Below, piece after piece: positions 1 through 12,699 of a DNA stretch of 64,000 nucleotides. A program made the position numbers and the translations under genes. Numbering within the stretch: position 1 is the stretch's first letter; every line of letters begins with the position of its first letter. Below the pieces are notes generated by a model. The model was not told where the DNA came from. It worked only from the letters and a program-made list of their open reading frames with translations, and did not search any database. The DNA comes from Styela clava (Eukaryota; Chordata; Ascidiacea; Stolidobranchia; Styelidae), in assembly GCF_964204865.1 (NCBI RefSeq), contig NC_135264.1, forward strand, positions 5,238,001 through 5,302,000, written 5' to 3'.

Positions 1-869
1 ACTGAACAGAGCTGTCGTTTGGTATCTGTAATTAAGGGGCCCCGAAGAGCGTTCCTCTCGATCATTTGAACAGATGTAACAGAAGATTCATATGCGTTTA
101 CAATAAGTCAATTCAGAATTTAATTCCATGCGAGAGCCGCCCGGGTAGGCTACGCCACTAGCGCCGTATTATCATCACTCCTTCATTTTTAACGCTCGGG
201 CTAGGCGTACTCAGAATAACAAAAAAACAAACATATTTATATTTGTTTTAATAAATCTTCCATGGCATAAGGCTTCAACAGTAAATCTGATCAGTTACAT
301 CCCAAATAAAATCTACGTTTTTGTTCATCAAGTAGCGCGTTAATCGTAATATTCTGTTGGTGGCGTTTAAAGCAAAGGTTCCCAAACGGGAACCGGGAGC
401 GGTCGGGAGGGGCCATAATGCTAGGGTCGAAACTGATTTTACTTTTCGTTTTACATAAAATCTCCCCGTTCCCTCTAGTTCTATGGCTTGATAGTGTCAT
501 CTCGCAGGGTGTTTATCACTTGGTCAATCACGAATTATTTGTACACAATGGGATTTGAAATCTATTTATTCAAAATAACACTATAAATACCACTGGAATG
601 ATAAACAGGGGGCATGAGTGCTAATATCCTCTGGAAGAGGGCCACGAGCCACGGTAGGTTGTGAACCACTGGTTTAAAGCATTGGAATTAATTATGATTG
701 TAGTGTCAGTGTTTCTTTACAGTGTAATTATTAGATAAACAATGTACTCTCGATTACCCTAGTTCAGTCGCACTGCATACTTTACTGTTTGTGTGTTATT
801 CTATTGTTTACAGTGTTACGTTGTGGTAGTGGTGTTCTTATGTTTAATAAAGCCTAGAATCGGTATAAA
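1..869. other. Non-coding sequence, no gene seen
   Basis: No spliced or open coding structure was found. The segment around 380-420 and 640-680 has short GC-rich patches that could be old repeat ends, but no terminal inverted repeats could be paired. Confidence 0.5.
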
Positions 870-1940
870 GTTTTAAAATCTGAGAAACCAGACACAGATC
901 CCGATACCTGTGACGCGGAATGTGGATGGCTTCATTGGCAAAAGACATTCGAAAATTTCTTAGAAGCTTTACCCACTGAAGGACTGGATAAATTGACAGT
1001 ATTAATAAACTATGTGTGCCTAGAATTTATTTATAGATATGATGAAGCCATAGATACGTTGGAAGGGATCTTTGTACACTCAAAGAATGAAATATATGCA
1101 CGTCATGTGTTGGCCACGCGATCCCAAAAAATCTGCTAAACGTATTTGCTAAAAAATACCAGAATGAATATATTCGGTAGTGGCTTGAATTCTAGTTGGA
1201 TACGACTACTAGAGAACAAGAAATTGACACTGGACGAAATGGTTGATCAAGCCAAATCATTGGAAACTGCTGTTCGGAATTCACAATCTTATGCGGTAAA
1301 CGAAAACACTTCCGTCGGAGCAGCACCTTCAACCATACAATCTAACGATTTCGATGTCGGATCATTGCAAGATAATGCAGCTATGATTAGTAGAAGTAAA
1401 TGCTTTTCCTGCGGTAATAATAACATCCACGATCGAAATGTCCAGCTCTGGAAGTAATCTGTTTTAAGTGTCAAAAGAATGGACATTTTGCAAAGGTCTG
1501 TCGTGGAAGAACTAATTCGAACAATGACTCAACAGTCGCCTTGATATTTCAGCAATGATACACATTCAATATTGGCTACTATTCATGACAAACCATATAC
1601 TCATGTTGGATACATTCCGTCTACATTACGACAAGTCACTGCTTTGGCAGGTAGAGGTCGGCCATCGAAAAGTAAGAGCTTTGTTCGACAGTGGTAGTTC
1701 GGAAAATCATCTTCACCCAAGGCTAAATTGCTTAGTCCCAACATTCGTCCGACAATGAATGCCATTGCCATGGCATCGTCTAAATGTTCAGTTAGAAGAC
1801 TTTGGATGTAGTGAAATGGATTTATACTACAACAATCATAAATATTGCGGAGTTGAATTTGGTGTTATGGACAGCTTATGCGCTGATATGATCCTGGGAC
1901 TCAATTTCCTGCATGAAAGTGTAAGATTTCACTAAGGTGG
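870..1940 (+). mobile_element. Decayed Ty3/gypsy-type retrotransposon fragment (gag to protease)
   Basis: Remnant of a retroelement polyprotein in several frames. From about 895 one frame reads a gag-like segment with a WLHW...FENFLEAL stretch and, near 1080-1130, a KNEIYARHVLATR-like motif typical of metazoan Ty3/gypsy gag. At 1146-1457 a second frame continues gag and reaches a nucleocapsid zinc knuckle starting CFSCG; a frame change is then needed to read the second knuckle (CFKCQKNGHFAKVC, about 1457-1500). Around 1650-1930 lies a retropepsin-like segment with the active-site motif LFDSGSS and, later, ILGLNFL. Frame changes and stops interrupt it, and no reverse transcriptase, RNase H, integrase or LTR was seen, so it is a dead fragment. 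Family-level assignment is from motifs only. Confidence 0.75.
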
Positions 1941-2666
1941 TAAATAACCTGAATTATTAATATGTGGTTCCTCGTCATTGAAAATAACCCCACCTGAACC
2001 ATTTAAGCATGTAACTGCGAACTGCGGCATCACAGGTTATTGAAACCTTGGATTCACATCCCGTACCCACGACCACAACAACCAAGGGTATGAAATGGCG
2101 AAGTAGAAACCAAAAAATTCGTTTTTTTCAAAAATAGTAGTTTGTCAGATATCAATGGCCTCTTGTGTAGAGCATTGTTCAATTAAGGAAAGTTTCAAAA
2201 ACAACTCACAAATTAAAAAGACAAATTATAATTACTTATCCTCATTTTCAGGCATGTTTGTAATCGGTTTAATCTTCACGATGAGATCTGGGAGTTAGTT
2301 CCTCGACATATTCGACGGATACTCAACTACATTTGGACTTGTTTCTGTCGCACTCTTCGAAACAATTGCAGTTGCTTAGGTCTTCAAATTCAAATTAGAG
2401 AAGTGAGTGCTTTATGCTTTGTTTTTATTTTTGTATTGAACTTTATTTAAAGCAAGACTTTAAGTAAGTCAGGGGTGCGCAACCGTTATTAATGCGAGGG
2501 GCAACACAAACTTTCTAGGTAATATTTCTGATATTCAACGAGTGTAAACATGTCATGCTGTTCTGACAAACAACCAGTCCACTTATTTTGTTTTTTTATT
2601 TTTCAGCTTCGAAAATGACACAAAGAGAATGATTCATTCGAAACCTGAATTGTATTGGAAAATATC

Positions 2667-3050
2667 ATGAAAATATACCTGCCAATTATTATGGTCATTA
2701 TCCTGATTGCAAGCTTCGTGGACATGTCCCTCAACCCTTCGAGTTACTACGCTTTGAACAAAGACACCGGCTTGAAAGACAAGTTAACTTATCCGGCATA
2801 GGCCGTGCTTATTATTGTATTATTGATACTAAGCTCGATGTTCTGTTTTCGTTATTCGCGGGTCTCGTATGTTTCGGAATTTTCGACCCGAAATGGATCG
2901 GATGCGAATTCTACGGGAGAAATAAAAGAGCTGAACAGAATGACAATGATGAAATCTGAGTTCAAAATCTGCGACTCCGTTGAATTTAAATTCTACGAAC
3001 AAAGTTTGATTTTTGATATTTATTATCCACTTGGTGACATATTTTTGTGA
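2667..3050 (+). pseudogene. Small two-helix membrane protein ORF with in-frame TAG
   Basis: Starting at the ATG at 2667 the frame encodes a hydrophobic N-terminal segment (MKIYLPIIMVIILIASF), about 25 polar residues ending LTYPA, then a TAG at 2799-2801. The same frame continues directly into a second hydrophobic segment (AVLIIVLLILSSMFCF), a basic RYSRVSY stretch and a polar tail to TGA at 3048-3050. A single TGG-to-TAG change would explain the stop. A good splice acceptor (tatttttcag, ending near 2606) precedes the ATG, and a possible donor (gtgagt) is at 2402, so a non-coding first exon is likely. The layout resembles a small membrane protein with two helices, but no family was recognised. 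It could be a recent pseudogene, a readthrough gene, or a chance ORF. Confidence 0.35.
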
Positions 3051-6000
3051 AGTGTCATCTCAATCGAAAATATGTTAAAACCGTTTTAGGATCCGATCTG
3101 AATGGCGCTGCTTAGTTATTAGTTTTCATGACGCTAAATAATTGTATCTTTGGTATGATTACTGTATTATAGTCTGGAATCAGTGAAGCGTAAAATAGCG
3201 GCATCTGCTCTTCTCTACTCCAATAACATTATTTTGGCCATTCACACATCATTGATTTTTTGTGAGATAAAGTTTGATAATGAATGCTATATTGAATTAT
3301 GTGAAGTGTTAAGAAGCATTTTCATCTTCCTCAATTAGTTCTGCTTAGTGATGGAAACATAGTATTATTTATTGAAATCCATTTTAGTTTCCAATAAAAT
3401 AAAATCATGTGTGTTTTTGGTGTGCCAAAACCCTCCTTTATCTTTTTGTATGCCAGTTAAAGTTCTTTTGTTAGGTGTGCTTCCAACATGCTATGAGCAA
3501 ACTTTAAAACTTTTTCTGATCTGTATTTATATCTACACTTTAGATCTGAAACAATTAACCGATTACTAAATACTCTCTTCCCTCCCCCTTACTAGTAATT
3601 AGACGAGGAACACCGCCCCTCCTCCATTAGCCTCTTTGAATCCTCCCACTTCTATGACAGCTCCCCATCAGTTCAATGGAGGAGTCTCACCTTTGCCCCA
3701 CAAAATAAAAATCGCGCTTCGAAATAACCCTGATTTTCTTGAGAGATCCTGCCACCATCATTCAGCTCCATATTAGTAAATATTATATCAGGGGTAAGGT
3801 TGTCATTTTCGATATCTGTTCTGTTGATTTCAAAATCGAATGTTTTTTCAAATCGAATCTTGCCGTCAATGGGAGATATGTAATTGTATGCGTCTTTTTT
3901 ACTGTGATGAATGAATGTCAACAAATGAATTACTGAAAATATAGAATACATCAATAAGACAGATTGTTGAGTGTTCACACACAATGAAAAACACTTATTT
4001 ATCAATAACTTATTACGGAAAATGGTCAAATGTCAGAATTGCATTAAAAAAATATGGCTTCAATGAAAAAAAAATGGGGAATTCGCCTCGACGATTGGCA
4101 TGAGAAATAAACAAGAGGGCGGCGATTCGAAATTTTGCTTTTAACCGATTCAAAATTGATTTTTAATTGAGCCGCAGATTGTGGGTTTACAATCTATGAC
4201 AAAATTCTGTCAAATCCACACCGCTTTCAACAGGTTCACCACCTCTGATTTATATACTGTGCTTCGGTACCCTGAGAATTTATTTTTCCATCCTCTATTG
4301 TAAATTATTTTTCTTATACACAATGTTTTGCCCAGTTAGAATTTGTTATTTTTTCTTCTGTGTCTGCTTTCTATAGAAGCTTTTTCTTTTTTCACATTGA
4401 AATTTGTATGTATTGTTTTTGTCTTGATTGTTTTAAATGATTTTTTCTGTGATTGGCACAAGATATTCATGCTAGAAGTCGTTAATATTTGAATCTGTTC
4501 CAAATCATTCAAGACTTAATAATCTAGAATTCTTTGTAACCAGAAAATTGTACCTTGGCCTTCAGGTTTGAACAAAAATGCTAAATTTATCTTGAATACA
4601 CAAAATTTTACTCCATGGTACAAAATTCTTTAGGTATTTTTCAAGCGCGACTTCGACTAAAGGATTTCGATTTTTTAGGGAATATAAGATTGCGAAAATA
4701 TCCAAACCCCTCTATATTTATCGGGTACTATTACTTTGGACTCCCCAAATAAAAGCTTTCAATTTTAATATTAAAAATTACAAATTTAAGTTTATACTTC
4801 AAAACCTACTCTGAGAATTCATTAAAACAATTTAGAATCCTTCACAAAAACTACTAATTCAGTCAAAAGTCTTAAATTTATCCCAGTCAAGTATTATATG
4901 CCTTTTATTATCAAGTTTTAAATTCACTCTTTTAATGAAAATTCTCACCCAAACAGGTATCAATATATTCAAGTTTTTTTGTAAAGCTTATGATCGTCTT
5001 CCTCCAATATACACAATTTCTTATTCCAAGGTTATTTGTTTTATTGTTCTTTTTTGTTTTACATTGAAATGTAGTGTCTGTTTTACTTTTATATATTTGT
5101 CGTCTGAATCAGTTTTTCACAATCCCCAAACCTGAATCTAAAGCAGTGGTTCTCACATTTTTAAGAAATTTCCTATGTGGTCCTTTTGAAAAGACTTATG
5201 CAGGAGTAACGACTTGTGCCTTCTCAAGAGCATAGGTCAGACTTGGCAAAAAAATCGGAGCCCTGTCAGATCTGCTCATTCAGAAACTTCTTTGGGGCAT
5301 AGTTCAAACCAAGCTAGAGGATCCACGCCCAAATTGGGTTTTTATTTTGCTTATGTATGTACTTGTCCAAAGCATTACCCAGAAAACCTGTTTAGCAATA
5401 AGATTAATGGCCATATTGGGAGCAAAAGCTTAGCTCAACAAAAAACATTATTACCTCTAAATTCTGATTTGTTGATATTGACTTGTTTACAGCTTTGGTT
5501 TGGGCCTAACAAGAGACCCATGCCAAACCTGTGTTATTTTATGCTATGCTATTTGCTTTTTGCCCCCCCCCCCAATTTTGAAATGTGAAAAAAATTATCA
5601 TGCACAATTTTTCGTACCTTGAAACGCTTTTCAACTCTCAAGACTCATGGAGACCTATGTTTTCTGGACTTCGGTCGAAACCGCTCCCTGTTTCGGTCTA
5701 ACTTAGCAAAAAGAAATTTCACAACCTTCCCTTTGAAAATTCAAATTTTCACCCCTGGTTTTATATATGCCTAGTATCTGCTTGCCCAAACCCTTGTTTA
5801 GAGAGCGGGTACGAAACACCTTAAAGTGGCAATAAGTTCCCGCCCAATTATGGCAAGTGAAACCAATTTTATTTGAAGCGATGTTATGTTAATACCTAAA
5901 AATACATAATACCTCAACTTTACACAATAGTTTCTTAAAAAGTGCAAAAACATATTTATTTATAGGGAAACATTGATGGAATATTAGAATTTTTGCTATT

Positions 6001-6182
6001 TTGTGTGCCTTGTATTTTATTAGATTTGAAAAATGAACTTTGAAATGCTTGTTTGTAAAGGAATCTGTAAATAAATTGGAAAAAAGCGATTTTTAAGTGT
6101 TCTTGCTGAACCTGGATCGAATTGAGATTATGGAAAAGGAAAGCAGTCAGGACGACTTATAATGTTGAAAAATGATTTAGAG
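3051..6182. other. Non-coding AT-rich sequence with repeat remnants
   Basis: No gene could be supported. A hAT-like end motif (CAGTGGTTCTCAC...) is at about 5144, and a poly-C run of about 11 lies near 5565. The short ORFs here have AT-driven composition and no splice context. Confidence 0.5.
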
Positions 6183-6676
6183 CAGAGGTCGGCAACCTTT
6201 TGTCGCTCACGGGCCAAAATTAAAGATTGCAAGTCATTGGCGGGCCGCACATAATTTTAGGAAGTTAAAAACCAAACGGATTATACTTTTTTTAATAAAA
6301 ATCAAGAAGTGATACATCTTTTAAATGGAATATAGATTTATTTACCCATTGCATTACGTCTCGAAAAAAAAAATCCATTGGAATGTTTTCGGCGCCATTG
6401 AACCCTTTGCACTTGGCATCAACATTTCTGCGTTTTGTTGCCATTTGTCTAACTAAAATTAAATTATAGGCTCATTAAACGAGTAATTGTGAATTATATG
6501 CTTCTTAGGTTATAATATAATATAGTCTACACGTGTTTCACAATAAATTTTGTTACGTAAAGAATATGATCGTTGAAACAGCTGTTTAGTTACTATAATT
6601 AAGTGAAGCGTCGCGGGCCGGATTATATTACTCCGCGGGCCGGACCGGCCCGCGGGCTGTAGGTTGCTGACCCCTG
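6183..6676. mobile_element. hAT-like non-autonomous element, copy 1 (about 494 bp)
   Basis: The left end reads CAGAGGTCGGCAACC and the right end GGTTGCTGACCCCTG, forming imperfect terminal inverted repeats of about 15 bp. Degenerate 8-bp flanks (atttagag / atttcggg) are compatible with a hAT target duplication. The interior aligns by eye over most of its length with the copy at 45288-45705, including a shared gcgttttgttgccatttgtc segment, so this is a repeated family and not a chance pair. No transposase ORF is present. A GC-rich palindrome (about 6612-6657) sits just inside the right end. Confidence 0.8.
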
Positions 6677-6835
6677 ATTTCGGGCCATCTAATTCAGTAT
6701 TTATTTTACAATTAGTAAGCTTGAGCTTTATACTCCCCAAGTCTGTCCGACATTATTAGACCAGAACAGGAATACCTTAGAAATACGTGGCCAAGTTAGG
6801 ATTCCTCATATATATATTTATCAATATCTAACTAA

Positions 6836-7247
6836 CAGCCAATCATAACGCGTATTTCAGGTCACGTGATCGACGCAAAACCTCATCTGCCATGTTCCAG
6901 TCATGCGCAGACGGACGTCTTAACAGGAAGTTGAACTTCCTTGCCGGAAGTTCCTAATTGCCATGCGCACGAAAAAACTCAACTCCCATTGGCTGATTCA
7001 AAATTTCTCAATCTGCGCAGTAGATTACCGGCCATCTACTTGCCATGCGCGAGATTCTTCATGAAATGACGGTTGCCAGATTTCAGAATTTCATTTTTGA
7101 ACGGTATGATTCAGAATCGGACCGTTCCAAAATGAAATTCTGAAATCTGGCAACAGTCAAAAAGAGTGAAATTTTGCGCATGGCAAGTACATGTCCGTTT
7201 TGGTACTGCGCAGGTCACGTGACTTTCAGAATTTTCGGATTGGTCGA
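6836..7247. repeat. Long foldback (inverted-repeat) element with CACGTG ends
   Basis: The outer ends are inverted: CCAATC ... GGTCACGTGA at about 6839-6870 and the reverse complement TCACGTGAC ... GGATTGG at about 7212-7243. Inner arms at about 7032-7103 and 7127-7197 are reverse complements over roughly 70 bp with some mismatches, around a short loop near 7104-7126. The motif CATGCGC recurs at about 6903, 6963, 7044 and, inverted, 7176. The element is more GC-rich than its surroundings and has no ORF. It could be a foldback transposable element or a clustered regulatory palindrome. Confidence 0.7.
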
Positions 7248-8540
7248 TTTTCGTTCAATTGAAATATTCCTTCATTGTATCAGGGTTTAAGGACCCCGCC
7301 CTTGTTACTATAAAGATAATGAGAGAACTGCTAGCGTTTGGAAGAATCCTCAGCTTGGTTGCATGAACTACACTTTCCCCTAAGATTCAAACACTTCAAT
7401 TACTGACTACTAATAGGCCATTTAATTTACTCTAAATTCCTTTTGTGAACTTTGGCTGCCAAAGAACTCTGCTGGGCCCTTTGCGTGACAGTTATGAACA
7501 CAATTTTAATTTTGATTGAGTTTTCACTACTGAGTTGAAATCTGCTATCCAGGACTGCGGTATTCAATCTGTTCAAGCACTAGACGGCACTGTGGTGCCG
7601 TAGGGCTAGAGATAAGCTTCGATTTCCATTCAACCACCTCAACCGGGGTGTAATAAACAGAGTAGGTCCTAAAGATTCAATATGGTGTATCTACTATCTA
7701 AAATGGGAGCTTTATACCATGAATCAACTTCTTCTTGTACCAAGCTGTTCTCAGAGTGTCACCTTGAAGAAATGTTCCCTTTTAAAAACTCATGCCCATT
7801 TCTGCTCTTTTATATTTCGGAGTGAAAAGTGTCCTAATTATGGGGACTTATAAGAAAATGCCATAAATTATATGTTCTCAAAATGTTCCATAATGAGCCC
7901 CAGGGCTTTGTGAGAGAAACCTAGAGGCTTCGCAGACTTTTCATTTACTTATTATAATACTGAATAGTTTTTCAAATACAAAGCATCAAATACATCGGAG
8001 TCATTATATAAAAGTAATTTCAGTTTACTCAGAGACATCAACCGGTAAATAATGTGTTTTTATTTTATAAATTTATTGTGGGGTTCCATAAATAATAGTC
8101 AGCCTTTTCACATTGTCTGTAACACCAAAAGTTTGAGAATACAATGGAATAAAGTACGCAAAGCAGTTATATTTTGTATATGATGAATTTATTGCAATAA
8201 ATATTCACATTAAAAATGAATCATAATAAAATACTGTTACAGAATTTTATTTTAAAAACGAAAATAGCACGATATCTAAAAATGGATGTTATATAAAAGT
8301 ACCGTAATTCTATAATAACTAATACAGAGGTTAAAAGTGGGGCTGTGAATGGGGGCCAATTTACAATCGACTATTGACTCCGGGTTAAGCAAAATATAGA
8401 CTTCCAACCGGCTCTGCGCTGCAAAAATTGTAGACTTAAATTTTGGCAAAGACAAATTTTGAATCGATTCTTTTTTGTTCCTCCCTAACAGTATAAACTT
8501 GAGGTTCATCAAGTCCCAAAGAAGGAAAAAAACTCTATAT
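7248..8540. other. Non-coding sequence
   Basis: No gene or spliced exon could be supported; the sequence is AT-rich and no paired repeat ends were found. Confidence 0.45.
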
Positions 8541-8753
8541 CAGTAGTTCTCAAACGGCGAGGCGCAAATTTGTTAGATTTGATCTTGCCCGCCTTTTCAG
8601 GAGATTTACGGTGTGTTTTTTGAATAAAACATAATTTCGCTTTATCATCTGGTATATGTAGTTTATTGTTAGCTAATTCTTTTTGAGGTGGAGCGCGAGA
8701 CTTGAAAATTATAAAAAGCGGCGCGATGCCTAAAAAGTTTGAGAAAAACACTG
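8541..8753. mobile_element. Short hAT-like MITE (213 bp)
   Basis: The left end CAGTAGTTCTCAAAC pairs with the right end GTTTGAGAAAAACACTG. The flanking octamers ctctatat and atctatat differ by one base, consistent with an 8-bp hAT target duplication. No coding capacity is seen inside. Confidence 0.75.
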
Positions 8754-10734
8754 ATCTATATAGTCGAGGAAGTCTAGTTTGCCATTGACAGCTCAAATCT
8801 ATCCTACCAGCTTTGAGCAAGATAACATAAATAAGATCCGTTCAAAGGCAAAAAGATTCAATTGCACAAATTATTATCTTTCGTAAAACAACCTTAGAAA
8901 ATGTGAGCATTGGATTCATACGAAATTGAGATAATGATCTCCTAAAACTGATTAGGTATTACAACTATAGTATTAGTGATGGTCTGAGTAGGTTGATAAA
9001 ATAGGAAATTGGTTTAGGGGTTCTTAAGTTTTTATTTTCTTGTAGCAAATTTGAAAAATTTTCGCCGCAAATTTGGAAATTTACCCCCAATGCAGGTCAA
9101 ATCTACTCCACTTGGGTTTGGCCAAGCTGAAACAGGAAGATTCGAGTCTCTCTAAAAAACGTCAGTGCTTATCAGTGGTTAAATAACTCGCTTAGTAAAG
9201 GGCTGCTGACGCAAAAATTAAGTGATATGGGAGCCACACATAAAAACAAGATAGATAGATAGGTATCCATAAAGTCTTAAATTTACTTAAAATTCATAGA
9301 TACCAAATATTGGATTGGCCCTCACAGATGTATTAAATGAAGTGAAATTACTTGAACATTTATTGAATAAAAAACAATATACCTGGTTAAGATATATTGG
9401 GAACTGACTTCATAACCATATTATAATTGTAAAGGGAATTTATGGACACATGAAAACAAAAAATCCATTAAATAGTCTTAAGATTTATAGCGGCTTAGCT
9501 ACGTATTAGAGAAGTATCATAAACTCACTTACAGCAAAGGCACGGTTCAATATAAAACGATAATTCAGCATTAATATACCAGTAATGAATACATATTAAA
9601 TGAATCTGAGTAAAAATTTATAAATTATGATTAAAAATGATAAAAATAGTTTAAAATCTTAAGTTTTAGCATAGACTTGACTTTATTTATCCCATAAAAA
9701 CAACAGATGGTTAAATTAAACCTATCAGGCATTCCGAGATGAGACACATTTGCGTACTGCGATGTTTTTCAGCCACTCAGAGACAGTTTCTGGCGTAACG
9801 AATTCCCACAAATCAAAGTTCGAGTTGCCGTTTGCAGTTTCCATGGTTACCAACCCCGTTGCAAATACGTAGAAATTATCTGCAAAAACCACAGATCTAG
9901 ATAAACTAGAAAAAGATTCCGAGTGAGAACAGAATTATATCGTTTCATGATACGAAGCATGCTTTCGAATGACGACAAAGTATCATGGCAGAAAAGAAAT
10001 CTTTTTTATCAGTTTTGTCAGTGACTATTTTGACGAAGGCAGAGCAATGCCCAGACCCGAATGCTCTGCGTTTTAACGGCTCCTCAACTTGAATCCTTGA
10101 ACATGCAGAAGGCCTTTGTTAACTTCATCCCAAAACTTATCATCTGGATTCTTCTTGATCCTTTCTGACATCCACTGGATATTATCCTGCACGAGATCAT
10201 AGATTTTTAAAGAATTCTTCCATGTTTGCTCGATTCACTTCGGATGTTATAGGCTATATCCTGCTTCATAGGCTTACAAATGTGGGTCCACGTCTGAAAA
10301 ATTGTAAAAATGAATGTTATTAATAAAAGAATTGGTATATAATGAAAATATCAGCGTTTTTGAACTTTTCAGTGGAGTGGACCTTAATGAAACATTTCAG
10401 AGGCTAGCTACTAGAGGCCCCCTGTGTGTGATATTCATAAGGCATGAGAGTTTTATAAACTAACAGAATGATCTTTGAAGTGTGGCAAGTTAAACTATAG
10501 AGGTAAACCTAAAAGAGAATTTTATTCTGTTTGAACAATATACATATATTATTAATATGGACTTTCGGATTTGAAACCTAGGGCACCATGGAACCCCTGA
10601 ATTGTACTGGCTCGAAGGTTCCTAGGCTTGAGAGTTGTTATACTCTAAATATAGAAAAAGCAAAATGATCTTTGAGTGTAGATAGTTAAATTATAAAGAT
10701 ACATCTGAAATGAAATTTGATTCTAATTAGAGAA

Positions 10735-10736
<2 letters not shown>

Positions 10737-10760
<24 letters not shown>
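10737..10760. repeat. (AT)n microsatellite
   Basis: A run of about twelve AT dinucleotides, by direct reading. Confidence 0.9.
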
Positions 10761-10765
<5 letters not shown>

Positions 10766-11201
10766 ATCTTGCACTTTGGATGAAAAATTGTGGAACCCTG
10801 TACTGGGTCTGTACCGGGAATTTTAACCATATGGCATATTTATATCAAGACGATGGAGAAAGATTACAATCGACTACGTCCTCAACCAAGAGCTAATAAA
10901 AAAAATTGGCTTCGATACCAGATACTCAAGTGAAAACACACTCTTGAACCTACAACCTGGATAAATATTCCACTGAAATAGAAAAGGAAATTCTAACCAC
11001 AGTCGTCTGAAACATATTGAATACTTGTATTCAATTTATCACAGTGGTTTTTAACCTTTTTGTGGAACTATTTTAAAAGCCATTGCTTGAAGACTTCCGA
11101 TTTTGAAAATCTTTGCCGTGTCCCTGATGACATCGTTATACATCATTTGTGAATTATTTTATGTAGTCTAATGAAGTGGTTCAATCGGTCCCCCCCCCCC
11201 C

Positions 11202-11299
11202 CCCAAGTATTCATACCAAGATGACGCACAACCTGAACCCTAATCTGGTACACATACTATGTTCAGGTTGTGCGCCATCTTGGTATACGTACTTCGAGA
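11202..11299. repeat. Palindromic element, copy 1
   Basis: Two arms of about 35 bp are reverse complements: one reads AAGTATTCATACCAAGATGA, the other ends TCTTGGTATACGTACTT. The centre contains CCTAATCTGGTACACATACT. The same arms and centre recur at 33665, 40900, 50108 and 51522. A poly-C run of 15 abuts the left end. Confidence 0.75.
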
Positions 11300-12116
11300 G
11301 CAAGTACCAAACCATATACAAACACATTTAACTCTAGTGAGAATTTTGCTAGTGTTTTGTATCCAAAACAGAATTGCAAACGAGGCATCAAGATTTAATT
11401 CTCTGTTTCAAAACAACAACCTATTATGCCAATACAGCAATATGCCGCATTGGTCCCACCACTTGCAATTATCCAGCTAAATTTTTATTTGTTGAAAAAA
11501 GCAACTCACTTACCCTATCGACCGAGGTGATTTCTCTCGTAGCACGACACAGCAACTGAGCAGGAAGGTGCAGGTCACTTTCAGACCTCCTGGATAGGTG
11601 CTACAATGTTGTGGACCGATAGCATCAATTTGAAATTCCCGCATACCACTGAAGCGTGAAATAGTTCCTTTTCGTAGTCTGCTAGACCGGTTCCAGTGGA
11701 TATGTAATCAGGCATAATAATATCATTAAATAATCATTGGTGACTAATTAGAGTGGAAATAAGATCCGTTTTTTGATTCTTCATTATAAGTAACCAACGG
11801 TTTTCTCTTGTTTCTTTTTGATACTGCCACTTTTCTTCTCTTTTTAACAATCAAAATATTCTTTATTTATATTTATAATTTTTTTCTCATAATCCAATTC
11901 CCAAACATTTCGATTATTAATTAAAGCATAAATTCAATCCAACTACGTCTAGACAAGTATAAAATGATAAACCGAATTGGCGTGCGTTGCGTTAATATGA
12001 TAATATAATTATATACATAAACAGTCTTCTGAAATTTTTCCATTATCATTTTGTCAAGAGTCGACTCTAAACCGTAAGAGTTACCCGTAAGGCTCGATAC
12101 AACAGGTTTGGGAATT

Positions 12117-12272
12117 TTAAAATCTCTTGGGAATGTCCCTGTCCAGGTTCTTTAGGAAATCGACCTCTTTTTGGAGATTGTAAACTTCACGTATGGGATT
12201 GTTATTTATGTCATGGTCTTCAACTTTTAGTAGGGATAGTGTCGATAAAAGCCTGATCTCATCCCTGGTGCG
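12117..12272 (-). CDS. Candidate terminal exon of an unrecognised gene (partial)
   Basis: After the acceptor tttctttag the phase-0 frame is open for 51 codons, rich in charged and leucine residues (contains EVYNLQKEVDFLKNLD, a coiled-coil-like stretch), and ends with TAA at 12117-12119. A possible short upstream exon is at 12593-12653 (acceptor attcag, ending CIMP at a gtaggt donor), but its phase does not fit directly, so the two may belong to different transcripts. It may be a terminal exon unrelated to the neighbouring pseudogene. No family was recognised. Confidence 0.35.
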   Translation of the reverse strand, partial: RTRDEIRLLSTLSLLKVEDHDINNNPIREVYNLQKEVDFLKNLDRDIPKRF

Positions 12273-12699
12273 CTAAAGAAATTGATACGATTCAAAATGA
12301 TTAAACTGGTTCTACTTTCCGTTGAACCTCGACATTAAAAAAATTTAACACGAGTTTTTTTTATTTTATTTATTTTTTCATTGAATATGGGATAGGAATC
12401 GGATATAGAATATAGGATAGAAAGCATAACCAGTCAGAATATTTAAACACCATTTATCCCATAGCAATTCCGACTCCAACTTTGCGCAATTTATGAAGAT
12501 TACATATAAATAAACACAACTAATTGAAAGTATAACTTTTGGTAACTACAAGATAAAGTACAGCGCACAAAAGACTAACTAGAAATACCTACCTGGCATA
12601 ATGCAGGGTACAGTTCTTCTAAGAGCAGTGACAGTAACTTTAGCGGTCAGGACCTGAATATTATTTACACGTCTCATAAATATAAATTGATCTCTGATC

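Larger units (their letters stand above)
9725..11715 (-). pseudogene. Unrecognised gene, frameshifted multi-exon remnant
   Basis: Three minus-strand segments read as exons. The first (11715 down to 11514) starts MPDYISTGTGLADYEK, changes frame near 11590, then reads SDLHLPAQLLCRATREI and ends in a donor (gtaagt) at phase 0. The second starts after a cag at 10293 with TWTHICKPMKQD, changes frame near 10225, continues WKNSLKIYDLVQDN and meets TAA at 10073. The last starts at 9879 after ttttgcag, reads NFYVFATGLVTMETANGN and ends with TGA at 9725. Phase 0 between the first two fits one gene. Two internal frameshifts and the missing donor of the second segment argue for a decayed copy. No family was recognised. 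Confidence 0.4.
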
